From Marinilabiliaceae bacterium JC017 (GTDB lineage: Bacteria; Bacteroidota; Bacteroidia; Bacteroidales; Marinilabiliaceae): 53,251 bases of DNA. The translations under genes and the position numbers were made by a program. Position 1 is the stretch's first letter. Every line of letters begins with the position of its first letter. Shown piece after piece: positions 51,849-53,251 of the stretch. The notes under the pieces are model-generated. The model did no database searches, was not told the origin of the DNA, and saw only the letters and a list, made by a program, of their open reading frames with translations. The DNA lies in NCBI GenBank assembly GCA_004296775.1, contig RHGE01000043.1, positions 1 through 53,251 on the forward strand, read 5' to 3'.

Positions 51849-52994
51849 TTAATGCCCCTTTAAATCGATGCCTTCAGAATCGATCATGGTGACCCATTTA
51901 CCCATTTTCTTTTGGATGATCTTAAAATGATGCTTGTCCTCCGGGGTAACCAAAGAAATGGCATCACCGGGAGATTCGGCGCGGCCGGTTCGTCCAATAC
52001 GGTGAATATAGTCCTTGGGCGAACGAGGTAATTCATAATTGATCACACAGGGTAAAAATTCAATGTCGATACCACGTGCTAACAGGTCGGTTGTCACCAG
52101 TACCTGCAGCTCACCAGCCTTGAACTTGCTTAAGGCTTTTGTTCTGGCACCCTGGCTTTTTTTACTGTGAATGGCAATGGCATCTATTCCGTTTTTACGC
52201 AGTTTATCGGCCACATTATCGGCTTTGTAAACGGAAGAAGTAAATACTAATACCTGCTTCAATTCATTGTGTTTAATTATATAGCGCAGTAGTGGTCCTT
52301 TTTTCTCTTCGGGCACAAAATAACCCAATTGATTGATCAGTTCGATGTTATCCTTCGGAGCTTCTATCTTAATAACCAAAGGATCGTGCAGTAAGAACTG
52401 ATTTATTTGGTTGATGTCTTCACTTAGTGTGGCAGAGAATAACAGGTTTTGACGTTTTTTGGGTAGAAGCGCAAAGATGCGGTTCATCTCTTCTTTAAAA
52501 CCAAGGTTGAGCATTTTATCCGCTTCGTCTAATACCAGGGTTTCAATATCTGACAGGTGAACGGCATTTGATTCTACCAATTCTAGCAAGCGTCCGGGAG
52601 TGGCAACCAAAACATTGACATTTTGCAGGGCGATCATTTGCGGATTAATGGAAACACCTCCATACACGGCTAATGATTTGATGGGTTCGGGCAGCTTAGA
52701 GCCAAACATCTGAAATACTTCTCTTACCTGTACGGCCAATTCACGAGTAGGAACCAATACCAGAGCGTTGACGTGCCTGTTTTTGGTTGTTGTACTTCCT
52801 TGCAAGTTCATTAATACCGGTAATACATAACTGGCGGTTTTACCCGAACCTGTTTGGGCAATGCCTAAAACATCTTTTCTGTTTAAAATGGCAGGTATGG
52901 CCTGTTGCTGAATGGGAAAAGGTTGTGTGAAATTGTTAGCGGCCAACGTCCTTAATAAAGATGGAGATAAACCTAAAGAAGTAAAAGACATCAT
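51849..52994 (-). CDS. DEAD-box RNA helicase, RhlE-like
   Basis: A 381-aa RNA helicase. Q motif FTQPFPIQQQAIP (22-34), Walker A AQTGSGKT (46-53), PTREL, DEAD (in LVLDEADKML, near 157) and SAT (LFSATLSED) in domain 1; VLVTTDLLARGID and HRIGRTGR in domain 2 (near 310-335). The C-terminal tail is very short, as in minimal RhlE-type proteins without RNA-binding extension. It unwinds short RNA duplexes in ribosome assembly or mRNA turnover. Monocistronic. Confidence 0.93.
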   Translation of the reverse strand: MMSFTSLGLSPSLLRTLAANNFTQPFPIQQQAIPAILNRKDVLGIAQTGSGKTASYVLPVLMNLQGSTTTKNRHVNALVLVPTRELAVQVREVFQMFGSKLPEPIKSLAVYGGVSINPQMIALQNVNVLVATPGRLLELVESNAVHLSDIETLVLDEADKMLNLGFKEEMNRIFALLPKKRQNLLFSATLSEDINQINQFLLHDPLVIKIEAPKDNIELINQLGYFVPEEKKGPLLRYIIKHNELKQVLVFTSSVYKADNVADKLRKNGIDAIAIHSKKSQGARTKALSKFKAGELQVLVTTDLLARGIDIEFLPCVINYELPRSPKDYIHRIGRTGRAESPGDAISLVTPEDKHHFKIIQKKMGKWVTMIDSEGIDLKGH

Positions 52995-53117
52995 TGTTTG
53001 TGCGTGTTATTGTTGATGAAAAATTTCCGGGGTAAAAGTACCGAAAATTATATTTTTAAAATGTAGAAAAAATAATGCCGTTAGTGAGAAATCCATATCT
53101 GTTTACAATGAAGTTGT

Positions 53118-53251
53118 TTAAAGTTGTCTAAGAAGAATAATACAAAAAGCAATGATATTTAGAGCTTTCCAATGCGATTTTTTTGTTTCAAAACGCACAA
53201 GTATTGCCTTGAAAGCATCAAGCCATGCATTGGTTCTTTCTACGACAAAAC
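53118..53251 (-). mobile_element. IS5-family transposase, C-terminal fragment running off the window
   Basis: On the - strand the last 44 codons before a TAA (53118-53120) read FVVERTNAWLDAFKAILVRF, then ETKKSHWKALNIIAF. This matches the end of IS5-type DDE transposases (VVERT-x-AWL with the catalytic Glu, then a Leu/Arg-rich helix). The 5' part lies beyond 53251. The terminal inverted repeat on this side would be expected just below 53118 but was not identified with confidence. Confidence 0.8.

Overview
The window looks like chromosome from an anaerobic or facultatively fermentative Bacteroidota, most probably of the Marinilabiliales/Prolixibacteraceae type. This is inferred from type IX secretion (T9SS) C-terminal sorting domains (34498-36666, 46032-46763), a SusC-plug-like motif (22961-23602), Bacteroidota-typical families (DUF6261, DUF6340, DUF4369/DUF5106, DUF4465), promoter-like TAnnTTTG boxes instead of TATAAT, and AT-rich intergenic DNA full of degenerate repeats. 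No rRNA, tRNA or CRISPR array was found.

Layout. 1-5054: a DUF6261 gene in repeat-rich DNA, a small Lys-rich secreted protein bracketed by direct copies of a ~105-bp repeat, and a large chemoreceptor. 5661-16204: succinyl-CoA ligase alpha (sucD, no sucC next to it), a 710-aa fusion of a 2-hydroxyacyl-CoA-dehydratase-type subunit with its ATPase activator, a second chemoreceptor without a periplasmic domain, a sirtuin, FabG, a YqhD-type alcohol dehydrogenase, a DUF6340 lipoprotein and PBP4. 16270-16605: a 16-unit, 21-bp tandem array. 16633-24507: a second barrel protein paired with a patatin-barrel protein, YitT, an omega-amidase, a small unknown protein, and two TonB-domain proteins, one with a receptor-plug-like tail. 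24516-25325: a DUF1338 protein.

25609-33156 is the metabolic core: pta, ackA, a diverged 3-hydroxyacyl-CoA dehydrogenase, a second acetate kinase, two phosphate-butyryltransferase-type enzymes and butyrate kinase, all on the + strand. It can be read as a unit that converts acyl-CoA thioesters through acyl phosphates to carboxylic acids plus ATP (or the reverse activation). It is followed by a Na+/H+ antiporter broken by one in-frame stop and running without its own stop into a secreted T9SS serine protease.

36663-46763, nearly all on the - strand: DUF4465 lipoprotein, thioredoxin-like lipid-side protein, glycosyltransferase, Xaa-Pro aminopeptidase, an adhesin-like beta-repeat protein, alanine racemase overlapping an M20 amidohydrolase, and a small T9SS cargo protein. 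47388-49318: a two-gene RNA/DNA end-repair cassette (ligase then HD-Pnk, 4-bp overlap). 49728-50184: a hierarchical 42/84/168-bp minisatellite. Then a second DUF6261 gene, a REP-like palindromic element, a DEAD-box helicase and the 3' end of an IS5-type transposase at the right edge.

The most interesting items are the acyl-kinase cluster, the fused dehydratase/activase, the HD-Pnk/ligase operon, the TonB-plug chimera, the broken antiporter/protease junction, and several unexplained repeat families. All family assignments come from reading motifs by eye; no database search was run.
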